Part shown: positions 22,214-33,800 of the stretch, one piece after another | How the letters are laid out: every line of letters begins with the position of its first letter | Position numbering within the stretch: position 1 is the first letter of the stretch | Source of the DNA: Sphagnum compactum | Lineage: Eukaryota > Bryophyta > Sphagnopsida > Sphagnales | DNA length: 64,000 bases | Direction: 5' to 3' | Assembly (NCBI GenBank): GCA_965153455.1 | Contig: OZ234500.1 | Coordinates: 1,674,001-1,738,000 of the forward strand | Translations under genes and position numbers: made by a program | The notes under the pieces: generated by a model | Told to the model about the DNA's origin: nothing | The model's input: the letters and a program-made list of their open reading frames with translations, nothing else | Databases searched by the model: none

Positions 22214-23780
22214 AACATTGGTGTGCAAAACATACAAACCCATGAAAACATGGTTTTCACATGATTTCCATTACCAAATTGTGTGGAAATTGTGGGATGG
22301 GAAGTTTGTGATCAGCATAACGCCATCTACCACAATAATGGAATGTAAATTTTTGTGTTAGCTAACATTTTTAATGTGATTCCATGAGAAAACTTGGATT
22401 TTTAACATTGATTTAAGGGGCATTTACTTCCAAAGGTGATTGGTGCCTAAGTAAAAGGAATTATTGAATATCTTTAAAAAAGTTTTTGAATTCATGCACT
22501 TAAATGTTATATTGGGTTCTTTAAAAAGTTTGGAATGCCATCCATTGTTGAATGAGAAGTAGTACATTTGACATTTGATTTCAAATGGGGGTTTTTTTTA
22601 TTGAAATAGATTATATTATTTACCAACATGGCAGATGGACAGGTAGATAACCAAAGTAAGTTTCAAAATATTTTCAAACTTAATAGAATGCTTGCATGAT
22701 GAAATATCGGAGAAAAATGTAAAAAATGTATTGAGTTGCACAATGTGATGCATGAAACTTGCACTTCCATAACATGTGACATCTATCTTGATGTGGTTTG
22801 TGACATGTGCTTCCTTCATCCACCTTTAAAACTTCCTTTCAATCCATCATGTTGACATCTTTTACAAAGATCAGTTGCATAACCTTGCATATGTTGTTAA
22901 AGTTGATTTTGCACATATAGTTGTCCTTGTCCATTCAATTTCCACACGTGGCTTTATAATTTCAAAGTTGATATAGGTTTTAAAAAATCATTATATTAAT
23001 AATAATGTTCTTTACATAGGAACGTTTAATGGTTTTTTACATGTTTGCACCAACAAAATTTATGACATGAAAAACTTAAAACAACATTTTTTTGTGATAG
23101 GTTGACTATTTTTTGAAGGGGTTGATTATTTTTTGATTATCCTTCAATAAGAAATTATTTCAAATCGGTAAAAGCACACTACAATGGACTTTTTTGGAAG
23201 TCATAGTGATAGTTTTTTCTGAGTAAGTCAAGTATTGTTGCATTATATTCAAATATATTTGAAAAACTTGGCAAAAGTGAGATGAAAAATTGAAACCTAC
23301 ATTCTAATCTTTGAAACCCAAAATTTTTTATCAAAAGGATAAATGTTCAATTCAAGGTGGATTTTACAAAGGATGGTACATCCAATGTCATAGTCCAAAC
23401 TACCCCAAAAAAATTATCATTTTGGGTTTTTTTCTTCTAATGGAATTGGAAACTAAACCTATAACTCTTTACCACCACACATTGAAGTACCATAACATTT
23501 AAATGAAAAAATCAAGCAAAAAAAAGTCTTTCAAATTTCTTAAGATTTAAAATGAAAATTTCAAATTCGTAAAGTTCATTTCAATATCTAAATTTATTTT
23601 TTCAAGGCCCATATTTTTAGAGGTTTTCAAAAAAAGTTTAAATTATGATGGTATGAATTTGGAAATGGAAAAAAATGTGAACTTCAACATCATTTAAATG
23701 TTTTTTTTTTTTAATCACTGGATTTGGACTATAGAAATGGACTTTCATCCGCCCTTTTTGGGTGAGTGTTGTGTGCATTT
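22214..23780. other. AT-rich intergenic DNA
   Basis: About 1.6 kb, no recognisable gene. Open frames at 22616-22819 and 23311-23502 lack any family motif. Confidence 0.45.
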
Positions 23781-23784
23781 ACCA

Positions 23785-24235
23785 AAATAATGTGGTTTAC
23801 ACCATTGGCCCAAAGTGTGAACTTGTTTCCCAACTAATTTCTTATTTCAAAACTAGTTTTTGTGATTTAGTTGAATTTTCAATGACAAAAACTAATAAAT
23901 TCAATATCTTCCATACCTTAAGGTCTAACAATAATTATGAAATCACTTCTAATAAACCCTATTCATTGAAGGCTTTCCAACAATGCCAAAAGCACATATC
24001 AATTTCCTTAAAAACTTTAGATTTTACTTTATTTGGTTTTCAATGATAATATTCAATAACTAATTTGGCAATGTCAATCTAAATGTTCCAAAACCATCTC
24101 AATGCACACAAGCTGAATTTTCCAATAATACCAAGTGCAGAACAAGGAGGGGGGGATTGTGGTTTGGGAAATTTCAATATGACACACACAAAACAAAAAA
24201 ACTAGCTTCCTTAATAGATGTGCACTTAGTTATAC
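23785..24235 (+). repeat. Dispersed repeat R1, copy 2 (two internal units)
   Basis: It aligns with 1370-1830 from CCATTGGCCCAA through GAATTTTCAATGACAAA, AATTCAATATCTTCC, AAGGTCTAACAAT and GGCTTTCCAACAATGCCAA. A second internal unit spans about 24030-24140 and is followed by the AACAAAAAAACTA...AATAGATG tail, also present at 1770-1810. Confidence 0.65.
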
Positions 24236-24369
24236 ACGATTCAATTGATTATTGAATCATTTATCATTCAACATTCACTTTAATGAACATTTTTTTATTA
24301 GTGTGGAAGGGACTTTAGTAAGTGAATAGAATTTCTTTCCATTCCATAGATTATTTGATGTTAATTAGT

Positions 24370-24570
24370 GTTGCTTACACCATCAATCACATATTCTAAC
24401 TTACTTTTACAAAGTAAATATATTTTTGAACTAGTTTATTCAATTTTCTATGAAAAATTACTCAAAATTCAATAATTCTTGCATTGCAAGTCCAAACATG
24501 TTACGAAATCACCTCAATGCACTACTATTCATTAAAGATTGTCAAGCAATATCAAGAAACACCAAGGACC
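24370..24570 (+). repeat. Dispersed repeat R1, further unit
   Basis: CAATTTTCTATGAAAAATTA, CTCAAAATTCAATAATTCTT, CAAGTCCAAACATGTTACG and CAAGCAATATCAAGAAACACC match the R1 internal unit. It lies in the same orientation about 300 bases after the pair at 23785-24235. Confidence 0.55.
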
Positions 24571-26940
24571 CTTGGTTTGGGATCAATGTGATTCCCTTTT
24601 TTTCTTTTTAATTTGTTATATCCATTCTAAATATTAATTAATACTAATTATAGAACAATTAACATTAATCTTGTGATGAGAAATTTTGAGGAATTGGTAT
24701 ACGGGAAATTTTGCATAATTTTGTATGGTTGTCCTTAGACAATTATAAAAACCATTTTGACCAAAATATGGCAATTGAGTCCTTTATTTTTTAGTAATAG
24801 TTTTATCAAGTTTTCCTGGATGGCTCTAAGGACAAGGAAAGGCGAATAATTATGTAGAATCCTTGTTTTTGTATGTGTCCTTTTCTTTTGTCATTGCATT
24901 GCAAAAGAGTGAAGATAGGAGGGAAGGAGGAAAAGAATTCATTAAAAGGTTGTGTGGGGCACACAATCTTGCAAGTGCAATTCACAAGTATGATGTTGTG
25001 CTATTGCACCATTGAAATGCATGGAACACAAATGAAATGCTACTACAACTCATTCTATTTTAACAATGACAACATCTTCTTTAAATTAATGTTGCAGTTT
25101 GCTTTGGTTTTTGGTGTTGGGTAGTAATATTAGTGGAGTTTGGGGGGATACTTAGAAGTGTTTTTTGTAGAAAGAGTGTAGAAATAGGTATGGCACAATC
25201 ACTTAGTGGTAGTTTACTTAATGCTTGCACATGGGAGCTTGTGTTCAAGAAGCATTTGCATTTGCAATTAAAGTTTGATGGGAAGGGGTTTCTAGAAGAA
25301 ACACATGGTGCTTTATGATTTGGAATCAATTAACTATGGCACAACTCATTAAAAAAACTCTACATAACATAGATAAGAAATGATTCACAATTTTGCATTA
25401 TGCTCATTAATGATCTATGGGATTCTTCAAAGAGACTTGTGGTATATTACCCACTATTATGGATTGCTACAACTTGCAAGAACTCACTACATTGATAGAT
25501 TTGTATTCAAAGATTACTATAAAGTTTCAAGAGCATTCCAAAGTTTCCAATATCAAGGTAAAATAAATTCCCATAGGAATTCATTTGTGTCTTCAGATCG
25601 ATGAACATGATAGTCATCAACATCAAGAAGTTAATATCTAGATGTTGTATGTATGTTCATGGATGTGTACTTCAACTACAAGTGTATTGTAGGTTGTTGA
25701 TATGTTGGTATTCAAAGGGCAAGAGGAGCTCTAGTATTGTGTTTGACCATTCAAACTTGTTACACCATTTTCCTAGTTAGTACATCATTGCAAAGGTAGG
25801 ATTGGTTGGTGATGTCCACAAGCTTGGGGAAATGGATCGTGGAAAGTAAGTTTTTGAAGAGCTTCTATCAAGGGATCAACTAAAATTCATATATCATGCT
25901 ATTCCCTGCACAAAATTTCATGATCCCTCACTCACTCACTCCCTTGCCACAAAACTTGTGATCCTTGCTCCCCATTGTGTCATTTTTTGTTAAGAGGACT
26001 TGAACCAAAAAGATGCAAAAGTTTCATTGTTGTTTATTTAACAATTTCACTTAATTGTGCATGTTCATGTTGTTAATGGGTGTGCATTGATTATTGCACT
26101 ATGATCTGGAAGAATAACATTTTGTTACAATGCTCTTGTTGCAACTCATTGTTTATGACATATGATTTGTTAGTTGAATAACATCCTAGACCAAATTGGG
26201 TTCTAGAAGAGTCGATAGGTTTGATGCAACGTTAACACAATGTTGAAGTCCTTTATTCAATTAACTTGCACATGATACTCAATTGTTTTTGAGTAATCTT
26301 TTTGCATTTCCATTCAACTATTTGGAATTGTTTTCATCTTTTCCTAATGATATGTTCTGGCCCATGGATTTGTAGTAAGAATGTTGTAGCCTAAACATGG
26401 GCATCTTTGTTGGAGGTTTTTTTCATGACTCAAAATTCATGTTCTGATAGGTTATGACCACACTCATTCCCTTCATGTTTGTTTTAGTTTGGCAAGAATT
26501 GACATAACAGTTACCTTCAAACTGTCATTTTGGAGCTTTCTCAACAATTTCATAGATATGCCCATACCATAAGAGCAAACACATATATGTGATACCAAAC
26601 ATTAGTATAAAATATAGACCCTAGGTATTTTTGGCATTGGGTGTTCCAATGAAGTCCTAGAGGCATACTATGTCCTAGGGTTTTACAAATAATGTTTCAT
26701 ATCTATGTTATATCCCTTGACCAAGGTGCTTTTGTTACACAATGTGAAGAAGGTTTTGGTGAAGTTGAAGGATGCAAGCCTTGGTTCACTTCTCGGCGCA
26801 ACAATTGAGGTATGAAGTATTGAAGTTTTTTTATTTCTCAAGTAGCATTATTGCGTCTAGCTTTCATATATCTTTTCTTCTATTAAGTAGCCCAAATTTT
26901 GTTAAATAATTGATCACAAGGATTTGCAAATAACATTTTC
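24571..26940. other. Intergenic DNA between R1 and the copia fossil
   Basis: About 2.4 kb. Open frames at 24873-25124, 25081-25329 and 25133-25318 overlap and have no recognisable domain. I could not find a matching 5' LTR of the copia element here. The upstream part of its polyprotein is absent or too decayed to see. Confidence 0.45.
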
Positions 26941-26966
26941 TTGTTATCAGTAGGGTTTTGCTCAAT

Positions 26967-27874
26967 TCCAAAGACATGGACGATGTGTTACTTCCTCAGC
27001 ATTGAGGTAACCCAATCTCCTAAAGGGATATGGTTACTACAAAAGCAATATGCCTTGAACAAATTGTCCGAATATGGGATGACGGGTTGCAAACCCATTT
27101 CAATTCCATTGGAGCAAAATGTGAAGTTAAGTGCAGATGAAGGAGACCTTGTGGAGGATACCACTATGTATAGGCGCATAGTGGGGAGTTTGATTTACAT
27201 GACCATCACAAGGCCAGATTTGAGTTATGCAGTTGGAGTGGTGAATCAATTCATGCAAACACCACAAAAGCCACATTTGGATGCAGTGAAACGCATACTG
27301 AGGTACATAAAACATACTTTGCAGTGTGGAATTTTTTAGGAAGCCAAGAACCAATTACAAGTACATGGATACACGGATGCTGATTGGGCTGGCAATGTTT
27401 CAGATAGAAGATCAACCAGTGGTTTCATGTTTTCTTTTGGAAGTGGTACTGTTAGTTGGAGCAATAAGAAACAACCCAACAATTGCATTATCAAACACGG
27501 AGGCAAAATACAAAGGCGCAACAATTGTTGCATGTGAAGTAGTTTGGTTACAAAAACTACTCTTAGATTTGGGATAGTCAGTGGATGCTCCTGTTGTCAT
27601 TTATTGTGATAACATTAGTAGCATACTACTTGTTAACAACCCGATCTATCATGCTAGGACAAAGCACATTGAGGTGCACTACCACTTTATTAGAGAAAAA
27701 GTTCTAGCAAAAGAAATTGACCTTATTCATGTCAATACTGAAAATCAAGTTGCTGACATTTTCACAAAGGCTTTAGGTACAAACAAGCTAAGGAAGTTTA
27801 AGAAAATGCTTGGTGTATTAAAAGTGGATTTGAACTTGAGGGGGAGTGTTGAGAATTCAAGCTCAACTGGTTAG
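26967..27874 (+). pseudogene. Ty1/copia polyprotein fossil: end of RT, and RNase H
   Basis: This is the 3' third of a copia-type Pol. Reverse transcriptase end: YFLSIEVTQSPKGIWL, PISIPLEQNVKL, YRRIVGSLIYMTITRPDLSY and AVKRILRYIKHT. RNase H: GYTDADWAGNVSDRRSTSG, GTVSWSNKKQ, NTEAKY, ACEVVWLQKLL, YCDNISS, ARTKHIEVHYHFI, ADIFTKAL and LRKFKKMLGV. The acidic RNase H residues remain. The breaks are few: a shift near 26985, an in-frame TAG at 27337-27339, a one-base insertion in the A/C run near 27475, and a TAG just before SVDAP (about 27575). The frame runs about nine codons into the LTR. Gag, protease and integrase are missing. It is a young-looking but dead and 5'-truncated element. Confidence 0.9.
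27838..27846 (+). other. Polypurine tract of the copia element
   Basis: GAGGGGGAG stands directly before the TG that opens the 3' LTR, the standard position for the plus-strand primer of an LTR retrotransposon. Confidence 0.75.
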
Positions 27875-28140
27875 GTTTCATTAGTTACTAGAATAGGAAA
27901 GTAACTAGGTTACTTTCTTTACTTATATTAGTTTGGTTATTTGTGGTGTGGTCTTGTAGTTAAATACCTTGGTGTTGATGGTTTGGCTCTCTTTTCTTCA
28001 TTACACAAATTTGTGTATTTCATGTGACAAGAACCTTGAAGAGTTCTTGATGTTATGTTCCGTGTTGTGAACATTGTGTTTTAATTTCCTTTCAATAAAA
28101 ATTTATGTTTGCACTTGAGTAGATCTCCTATTTGTTAACA
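27847..28140 (+). mobile_element. 3' LTR of the copia element
   Basis: It begins TGTTGAGAATTCAAG right after the polypurine tract. I place the end at TTTGTTAACA (28140) because TGTTGA and TTAACA form near-matching inverted ends and because unrelated CTAC-repeat DNA starts at 28141. The length is about 294 bp. AATAAA at 28094-28099 is a likely polyadenylation signal. No 5' LTR partner is visible, so the end position and target duplication cannot be confirmed. Confidence 0.7.
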
Positions 28141-28385
28141 CCAACTACCTACCTATATACCTACTTATCTACTTACCTACCTATATACCTACTTATCTAC
28201 TTACCTACCTATGCACCCACCTTCCTACCTATCCATTATGCTTACCTACCTATCTATGTTTTTTACATAGCCAAATACCTAATTAACTACCTATTCACTT
28301 TTTTCAACCCCACCCCCCCCAATCCTACTTATCAATTTATTAAGGTTCGCCTTAGTTCATGGATGATGAACACATGTCCCCATAT
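28141..28385 (+). repeat. (CTAC)n-rich block and R4 tail
   Basis: Imperfect CTAC/CTAT tetranucleotides (28143-28260) include the phrase ATACCTACTTATCTACTTAC twice. They are followed by CCCCACCCCCCCC, ATCAATTTATTAAGGTTCGC and GTTCATGGATGA. The order CTAC core, then ATCAAGGT, then GTTCATC-like sequence is that of the R4 copies at 3.5 and 8.5 kb. The 85-codon open frame here is a translated microsatellite. Confidence 0.6.
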
Positions 28386-29105
28386 GTAGGTATTACAAAC
28401 AATTTATAGTGGAAACAATGCCATAATTGTAGCCATTTTGGTTTAGTTAATGCATATTTTACTAAATTTTATTTACCTAATTTATTATGGAATTGACATT
28501 ACAACACATCTTTTCATGTAATTATTATAAGTATGTACTATTGGATTATGGTTTAAGTTTAAAGTTGGGACACATAAATTAATTAGTAAATTTTTTAGAA
28601 ATGTTTAATAATTAACCTAAACTAAGCTAAATTTGGGGGGAAATTTTTAGGGTTTACACATATGTGAAATAATACAATTTCATTTTATATCTTTTTCAAA
28701 GAGAGTGGAAAAAATTAGGTTGGAGAGATCACACAAAGGTAAAAACATAATCTTTTCTTTTGGTTTTATACGAAATTTATTTGATTGTTTTTTAAGATTA
28801 AGGTATTTTCTTTCAATTAATAAATATTTATGGTTTAAAAGCTTTAAAATTTGGTTTCTAAATTTTTTCCTATGTTCTTTTAAACTTGTTTGTTTTGCAT
28901 TATATAATTTGTATAATTTGTATAATTTTCCGGGTTTATGGCATATATCACTAGGACTTTTTTTTGTTAGGGTTTGTATAGTTAGGGTTGTAATAGGGCT
29001 TATGGCAAAATATCATTTGGATTTTTAGGGTTATGCCTTATGATTTAGTGTATAGGAATTTGGTTCATATATTTCAGGGCTTAAGATTCATACTCTAAAC
29101 TTTGC
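28386..29105. other. AT-rich DNA upstream of the second MULE fossil
   Basis: No coding family recognised. It may hold the 5' non-coding part of the element at 29.1-30.4 kb, but no terminal inverted repeat was found. Confidence 0.4.
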
Positions 29106-29109
29106 TCAT

Positions 29110-30408
29110 TGTATTGGTTTTTTATCGCAACTCGATGTGGCTAAAATCACGATTTATCATAAGGCCCATACACGAACTAATGGGTCATTCGCACATGGTG
29201 AGCATGACCCAAAATTCATTTCTTGTATCTCTCATTATGCTCCACGCATGTCACAAGCATTGAAGGACCACATATGGGCCCAACTAAGCTTAGGTTACAA
29301 GCCAAATAAATATATGACAAGCATAAAGCAATTTGGTGGGAACATGTGAACGCGGGTCAAAGCATGACACGAGATGATTTAATTCGGCTTCAAGACATTG
29401 CATATTTGGATCGGAAACATAAGACAGGGAGTTGGCATTTACACACCAACCCTGCAATTTCAATTCAATCTTGGGTTGTCCAACATCTAAAGGATGTGTT
29501 CTTTTTCCAAGATGTTGGTGAAATCAACAGGACTCAAGTCCCATTCACCATAGGTATTCAAACACCAGCTCAATGTGAGTCCATGCTATCATATGGTCAC
29601 ACTGGTCCCACTTCTATGGATGCCACATTTGGCACAAATGACATGAAATTCCATCTATTCACCTTGATGGGGTTTGATGATCATCGCACGAGTGTCCCTT
29701 TAGCGTGGATCATTACAAGTAGGCAAACAATTGATGATTTGATCGAATGGTTGAAACCATTAAAAGATAAGATGTTATCACACATGCCACATTGGAAACC
29801 ATCATGTTTTTTCGTTGATGATGCACTTCAATAATTGAAGGCATTACGAATAGTTCTATACCTAGTACCTACTTTGTGTTTATTTCCTTAGATATTTTTT
29901 AGTATCTTTCATAAAATTCTTGATTACTTTAAATGCGTTTTATGTCATACTGACCCCATCCACTCATGGTGATTTTATTGCATGTGTGTCCTTATTAGGG
30001 TCATATGGGGTATGGACAAGGTTCCCACCTACCTTTGTTGTTGGCATGTTCTCAAAGCATAGCACTTACATGGTATTTAAAAAATCAAAGATGTGGAGGT
30101 GCGGGGTGGAATCCTCCAAGACCTTCATAATGTGATATACATGTCCATCAATCATGGAGAAACAATTGATGATTTCAAAGAGCGTGGGAGGGTTGTTGTG
30201 AGAGAAAACCTTCACAAACATAGGCTTAATGATGCGTGGACAAATTACTTCTGGACTTATTACCATCAATTTGGTAAGTGATAATATTTATCATGGTTTA
30301 GTATTCAAAATTCTTTTGTAATAATGTTATTCATCCTTGTGCATTGTGTTTATGTTTGCAGAATTATGGATGGTGGGTAATGATGTCAATATGACATCAT
30401 GGGTGTAG
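29110..30408 (+). pseudogene. Second MULE-type transposase fossil
   Basis: This is a decayed transposase distinct from the one at 16.8 kb. An N-terminal part (29137-29300) ends in LKDHIWAQLSLGYKPNKYM. After a one-base frameshift it continues as HKAIWWEHVNAGQSMTRDDL, DIAYLDRKHKTGSWHLHTNP, VFFFQDVGEINRTQVPFTIG, SYGHTGPTSMDATFGTNDMK, HLFTLMGFDDHRTSVPLAWI and KPSCFFVDDA (to about 29825). MDATFGTN carries the likely first catalytic Asp and FFVDDA the second. A stop follows at 29832-29834. After a probable intron come VPTYLCCWHVLKA and IKDVEVRGGILQDLHNVIYM (30022-30140), then DAWTNYFWTYYHQF to the intron at 30274. A short last exon gives ELWMVGNDVNMTSWV before a TAG. The C-terminal end with any SWIM finger is missing. 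Confidence 0.75.
30274..30361 (+). other. Fossil intron in the second MULE transposase
   Basis: GTAAGTG at 30274 and TTTGCAG ending at 30361 bound 88 bases. Splicing joins YHQF to ELWMVGND in frame (phase 1), which reads as continuous family-like protein. The donor and acceptor are both near consensus. Confidence 0.6.
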
Positions 30409-30763
30409 TTATAATGGAGTTACATAGTAGTTGAAAATGAATTATTTTAAATAAGTTGCAATTGAGTTGTAATGAGTTGCACCGTATATATGGTGAGTTG
30501 CAACTTTGCAACTCATGCAACTTGTTTGTTAGCATTCATGGCATATAAATACGGTGAGTTGCAAGGCTAGTTGCAAAACACCCCTTTTTTTCATAGTGAA
30601 TTCTAGTCAGAACTAACTTAAATTGTTAAATGTCGAGACATTTTCAGTATTTACAAAGAAAATTCGTTCCTTGCAGATGTTGTTTGTTGTTCCTGAAATG
30701 TTGACCTGGCTCTAAATTCAACTTTGAAAATACTAAAGAACCCCCTAATGATTGAATGTCCGT

Positions 30764-30835
30764 TTGTGCATGATCAAGACAATGGTTTGAGACTTATAAT
30801 TGTGCATGATCAAGGCAATGGTTTGAGACTTTGTA
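30764..30835 (+). repeat. 36-bp tandem duplication
   Basis: TTGTGCATGATCAAGACAAT at 30764 recurs at 30800 with one change, and both are followed by GGTTTGAGACTT. Two units of 36 bp. Confidence 0.8.
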
Positions 30836-33800
30836 GTGACTCTCCTAAGGTTATGACTGCACTCATTGTCATGTTATCTTCAAATTGTTGTTATGAAAAT
30901 TTCCCTCTAATCTCTTCCTAGATTTCTTTGGCAGTGGGTTCTGCGGATGTTCTGCATCCAAGTAGTCACCCATGGTGTAAGCTTTGTAGGCATGAAATAA
31001 AATGAAGCTTTACCCTCACAAGATTGAATCACAATGTGACTGACTTTTATATTAGCTATGTGCCTTGATAGCTATGTGCCAACTGGGGGATTCTGTATAA
31101 TGGTTTGTCTGAAATTTTGGGTGGAAGTGATGTATACTTATCTACACCCACTATCAGGAGCTGATGAAGTCAGTGGGTAGTTGTGGTAGCTTGTCACTGC
31201 TATTTGTGATAAAGTGATGGTCTGACACTGTGAGCTAGTCTCCTAAGGATACAGTTATGACCGCACAAGTTGTTGCATTAGCTTCTAAGTATTGTTGTGT
31301 TGGTGTGGAGATTTCGATGCAACCTCATAAAGATGACCATTTGGGCATGCACAAGTCTGGGAGATGCCCAAAAGCATTCACAATTTAGTGTGTGCTAGTT
31401 ACCCCAATTTGTGCACAGTCTCCTAACATAAAATATGTCAGTAATACCGCATCCACAAGTCTTTGTACTGTAAGTGTGCATCCTTTTCAGTCCCAAATTT
31501 ATGCAATTGCAAGTGTCCCTTCTATTTCATTTTGGAAGATTGTTAATAAATACTGAATCTTTCTTCCTACAGACATTTTTGCAGAGTCAAATTCACTCAA
31601 ACACAAGATCTTCACCTGATATTGTTCTGTGAAGGTGTCTAGACATGAGGACTGGAGGTTTTGCCGGTTTGTCTTTCCCAGCATAGCTTGCATCAATTGC
31701 CTGCGTTTTTGCTTGACCTTTCTTCGAGGATCTGAAGTTGCTACTCTGTTAGGGGCAACATTGGATCTGCTGATTTGGTAGTGCTTGCAGTATTTTGTTC
31801 AGAAGCTGACTTTCCTGGTACGATACGCCTAGAATTGCATCCCCTAAACATAAAATTTGAAGTTATGGTTTACTTGAACAGGCTCTGGCAGGAAAACCCA
31901 GTGAAGAAAGATAGAAATGCTCGAGTGGTCAAGCAGGACAATTACCACTGGATGAAAGACTTGTTGACCTTTTTCAGGGAAAAGAGGAACTGTACAGCAT
32001 GTTCTGTCATCATGGGTGGACTTACTAATAGCTGTGGATAAGATTGCAATTCCAGATGCCCATGACCTCACAATACCAGATAGAGTCTCCATGTAGGAAA
32101 TCACAACAGATTGCAGGACTGTGGAAAGAATCCAAACTCTGGAGGTGCACACAGGGAATCAGGTACGCCAGTTCAGTACAGAATGGTGAAATTATTTGCC
32201 AGAATGCAACCACCACTAAACAGCTGGAAATTGATGACTTGTGTCAACTATCCCTGCAGGACAGAGAGTAAGTGTATGTGAATTCCCCATTGTCAATTCA
32301 TAAGCATTCTCTTGTGACTTGTGAGCGGTGTTACACCCAGGGGTGGTCATTGCAATCAATCCTTTCATCTGTCCACAATTTGGTTCAGACTTCAATGCAG
32401 TTATATTCGACAATTTTGCACCACAATCATTCGAAGTGATGGTTTAGCTGAAAGAGCTCAAGAAGTTACAACAGCAGATCATCTGCTCACAAGGACAGCC
32501 CCTTCTTGGACTTGTGCAAAACCTTGCTAGCCACTCACCTAATTCACAAGTCAAAAAGGTATTTTCTTGCCACTGGCTTGGTATGTGGTATTCATTTCTG
32601 GTTCCCAGTGCCGCTATTGTGAAGTTGCCAAAAGGAGGCCATTTGTGGACAGGAGAGCACTTGCATGGCTTATGGCCTGTGGGTGTAGATTTGTTCAGGA
32701 ATAAGAGATTTCAAAAACTGATATTAGTTCAAAGTGACTTCAGAAGGGAAGCATCAGCCCTGTTGATGTCATTTGTGACCAATCAGGATCTGAGGCAGTA
32801 GCAAACCATCTGAACAGAGCCCAAGGGTTGTTTGCGTGCCAGGCCATATAGCAGCAGTTTCAGTGCAGGGCTATGTTATTTCTACGTTGCTGGCTCTCTC
32901 TATAGTTGAGAGACAGTATGTTGCAGAGAGTCTCTTCTGAATGTCTACAGAGGGCTACACAAGTGTCAATCAACACATTTGCAGATATGCGATGCAAAAT
33001 TCCACTTGTATGCCACCCATGTGTAGATATGAAGGTTGATGGGGACTTTGGCAGACTGGGATTCAACCCAGCAAGTCTTTCCAACAAGATCCAGATTTTG
33101 TAAAGCATTGCAATCAAGGCATTTTGAGCTAGTATTGTTGATATTCAGAAAATTGTCTGGGAGTCTTCTGTCTCTGGAAAGTGCTGTTGGGAATGGTGAA
33201 AGCATGGAGAAAAGGCAAAATGAGTAAAAATGCTGGAGCAGATTGCACACCTGTTGCAGGCTTCAGATCTGTACAAAGCAAAGTGTGTGCTCAGATTTTC
33301 ATGTGTGTTAACTAACAATGCACATTGGAATCTCAGCTCCAAGAATGGTTGGAGAAGCATGGATTTGCACAGTCACTGATGAATGGGCTGAATGCTTTTG
33401 AGCTCTTCAACCATGCCATTGCAGACCACACAGCACTGCGTAAGCATGTTGAAATCACACAGCCAGGCACTCTTTTGAAGGTGGTTACACTCTTTTTGGA
33501 TGATACCTCAGCAATGCATATGATGGTACTGTCTGAAGCCATTGTGGGCCGACACTGGGCCAGTTCAGAACTAAGGAGGAGCTAGAGCAAGACACCAAAA
33601 GTCTCAAGCAGAAGACCCAGAATTGAGATGGAATATTCTTATCTGGCTGGTGAATGACTCGGAGTTGTGACTGCTACAACCAGGTCTGAGGCTGGATACA
33701 ATACTATGTTACATGGACCTCACCTCAGTGGGTCATCTGAATTTTAGCCACCAGAACTCATACAGGGATCTGAGACCCATGGTATGTATGTTTGAGACTG

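Noticed and set aside
27847-28140. Solo LTR
   Set aside because: A polypurine tract and RNase H frame directly precede it, so it is the 3' LTR of a truncated element and not a recombination product.
28132-28389. 85-codon frame rich in Tyr, Leu and Pro
   Set aside because: It is a translation of the CTAC microsatellite block.
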